A DNA stretch of 36,572 nt from Prevotella sp. (GTDB lineage Bacteria > Bacteroidota > Bacteroidia > Bacteroidales > Bacteroidaceae): positions 1 to 36,572 of the forward strand of contig JAFLSE010000033.1 in the NCBI GenBank assembly GCA_022511075.1, given 5' to 3'. Positions within the stretch are counted from its first letter, which is position 1, and every line of letters begins with the position of its first letter. The notes below the pieces were generated by a model, which was given only the letters and a program-made list of their open reading frames with translations, made no database searches and had not been told where the DNA came from. The position numbers were made by a program, and so were the translations under genes. Of this stretch, positions 34,006 through 36,572 are shown in pieces.

Positions 34006-35193
34006 ATGGAGATTTTCTTTAGGACACACCGCTATCTCATTGAGCACACCAATGTGCCGCTTCGCCGTGACATTATGGACGAGATAGACTGGAGCGACCG
34101 CCTTATTGGCATAAAGGGAACCCGTGGGGTGGGTAAGACCACGCTTTTGCTCCAATATGCAAAGGATAATTTTGCAGTTGACGACCGCCAGTGCCTCTAT
34201 GTCAATATGAACAACTTCTATTTTCAGGGCAGGGGTATTGCCGACTTTGCAGGGGAGTTTTACCGCAAGGGGGGCAGGGTGCTGCTGATAGACCAAGTGT
34301 TCAAGCAGCCTAACTGGAGCAAGGAACTGCGCCGCTGCCACGACGAGTATCTCGGACTGAAGATAGTGTTCACGGGCAGCAGCGTGATGCGACTGAAAGA
34401 CGAGAACCCAGAACTTAACGGCATTGTCAAGAGTTATAACCTGCGTGGTTTTTCGTTCCGTGAGTTCATCAACCTTATGACGGGAAACAGATTCCGTTCA
34501 TATTCCCTCGATGAAATAATAAACGACCACGAGCGCATTGTGAAGACCATACTGCCGAAGGTGTCGCCAGCGCGTTTTTTCAAGGACTATATCCATCACG
34601 GTTTCTATCCGTTCTTCCAAGAGCACCGCAACTATAGCGAGAACCTGCTGAAGACAATGAATATGATGACCGAGGTGGACATTCTGCTGATAAAGCAGAT
34701 GGAACTGAAATATCTGACGAAGGTAAAGAAACTATTTTACCTGCTGGCGGTTGACGGACCGAAGTCGCCAAACGTTAGCCAATTGGCAGCAGACATTGAG
34801 ACAAGTCGCGCCACGGTGATGAACTACATAAAGTATCTTGCCGACGCAAGGCTGATAAATATGATTTACCCAGTGGGGGAGGACTTCCCGAAGAAACCCA
34901 CCAAGATAATGCTGCATAACTCAAACCTGATGTATGCGATATATCCCATAAACACCGACGAGCAGATTGCCATGGAGACATTCTTCGTAAACTCGCTGTG
35001 GAGGGACCACAAAGTGAATCAGTCGCTGCGTGAGAATTTCTACACCGTAGACGGTACACGGCAGTTCCGTATAATCAATGCCGCAAATATGGCTAAGGTG
35101 CGCCTTCAGCCGGATATGTTATACTGCCGATATAACTCAGAGGTGGGCATGGGCAACCAAATACCGCTATGGCTGTTCGGATTCCTATATTAG
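34006..35193 (+). CDS. AAA-type ATPase with DUF4143-like C-terminus
   Basis: 395 residues from ATG at 34006 (MEIFFRTHRYLIEH), chosen because the promoter lies over the earlier ATG. The Walker A loop is GTRGVGKTT (38-46). The Walker B strand RVLLIDQ has D96 but Q97 where the family usually has Glu. NWSKELRRCHDEY and KIVFTGSS (sensor 1) follow. The C-terminal half has a winged-helix-like segment (SPNVSQLAADIETSRATVMNYIKYLADARLI) and a nuclease-like DUF4143 tail. The family is widespread in Bacteroidetes, often multi-copy and of unknown role; links to DNA or defence are speculative. It stands alone with its own promoter. Confidence 0.88.
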   Translation: MEIFFRTHRYLIEHTNVPLRRDIMDEIDWSDRLIGIKGTRGVGKTTLLLQYAKDNFAVDDRQCLYVNMNNFYFQGRGIADFAGEFYRKGGRVLLIDQVFKQPNWSKELRRCHDEYLGLKIVFTGSSVMRLKDENPELNGIVKSYNLRGFSFREFINLMTGNRFRSYSLDEIINDHERIVKTILPKVSPARFFKDYIHHGFYPFFQEHRNYSENLLKTMNMMTEVDILLIKQMELKYLTKVKKLFYLLAVDGPKSPNVSQLAADIETSRATVMNYIKYLADARLINMIYPVGEDFPKKPTKIMLHNSNLMYAIYPINTDEQIAMETFFVNSLWRDHKVNQSLRENFYTVDGTRQFRIINAANMAKVRLQPDMLYCRYNSEVGMGNQIPLWLFGFLY

Positions 35194-35225
35194 CGATGAG
35201 AGGCGTAAACAATGGTAACTAACAA

Positions 35226-35259
35226 AAATAAATAATACAATCATAAATAAATAATACAA
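35226..35259. repeat. 15-bp direct repeat in the leader of the PFOR gene
   Basis: The same 15 bases occur at 35226-35240 and 35245-35259 (period 19), in the AT-rich 104-bp spacer before nifJ. It may be a simple slippage product or a regulator site. No TAnnTTTG promoter was found in the spacer. Confidence 0.4.
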
Positions 35260-35294
35260 CAAAGCAAAATTTATTTCAATAATTAATCTATTAA

Positions 35295-36572
<1,278 letters not shown>

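Overview
The window looks like a chromosomal piece of a Bacteroidales bacterium, most likely a Prevotella-type species. The evidence is promoters of the Bacteroidetes form TTTG-N19-21-TAnnTTTG in front of many genes, protein families typical of the group (CE7 esterase, GH78-like enzyme, carboxynorspermidine dehydrogenase, LTA-synthase-like sulfatases), and AT-rich spacers. No rRNA, tRNA or CRISPR array was seen.

Region 1 (1-4.1 kb) has a mobile-element character. It holds the start of a DUF6088/AbiEi-like antitoxin-type gene running off the left edge and two tandem paralogous tyrosine recombinases. A gene-poor kilobase follows, with a minus-strand promoter, a decayed reading frame and a striking nested inverted repeat.

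Region 2 (4.1-8.0 kb, minus strand) is a compact operon tatA-tatC-polyferredoxin-aldo/keto reductase. It encodes a minimal twin-arginine translocon together with two redox proteins that themselves carry twin-arginine motifs. One of these motifs is internal, after the N-terminal membrane segments of a polyferredoxin. I consider this the most interesting system in the window.

Region 3 (8.1-14.3 kb, minus strand) is a three-gene carbohydrate operon: a GH78-like rhamnosidase-family enzyme, a large exported glycoside-hydrolase-like protein of unresolved family, and an exported CE7-type acetyl esterase.

Region 4 (14.3-18.6 kb) has a structured, REP-like intergenic element, then speA and carboxynorspermidine dehydrogenase (plus strand, polyamine synthesis). 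These end at a 28-bp perfect inverted repeat shared as terminator with a convergent outer-membrane beta-barrel gene.

Region 5 (18.8-32.7 kb) is an envelope/LPS locus. A minus-strand pair (GT4 and an LTA-synthase-like protein) diverges from a plus-strand operon (LpxL-type acyltransferase, GT9, a second LTA-synthase-like protein, GT2, EptA-like phosphoethanolamine transferase). That operon converges with a minus-strand operon waaA-kdsB-GT90, and a divergent GT2 gene follows. Together they suggest lipid A acylation, Kdo attachment, core sugar addition and phospho-substituent decoration.

Region 6 (32.7-36.6 kb) holds an uncharacterised ATP-grasp protein, a DUF4143-type ATPase with its own promoter and an altered Walker B, and the first 425 codons of pyruvate:ferredoxin oxidoreductase, cut by the right edge.
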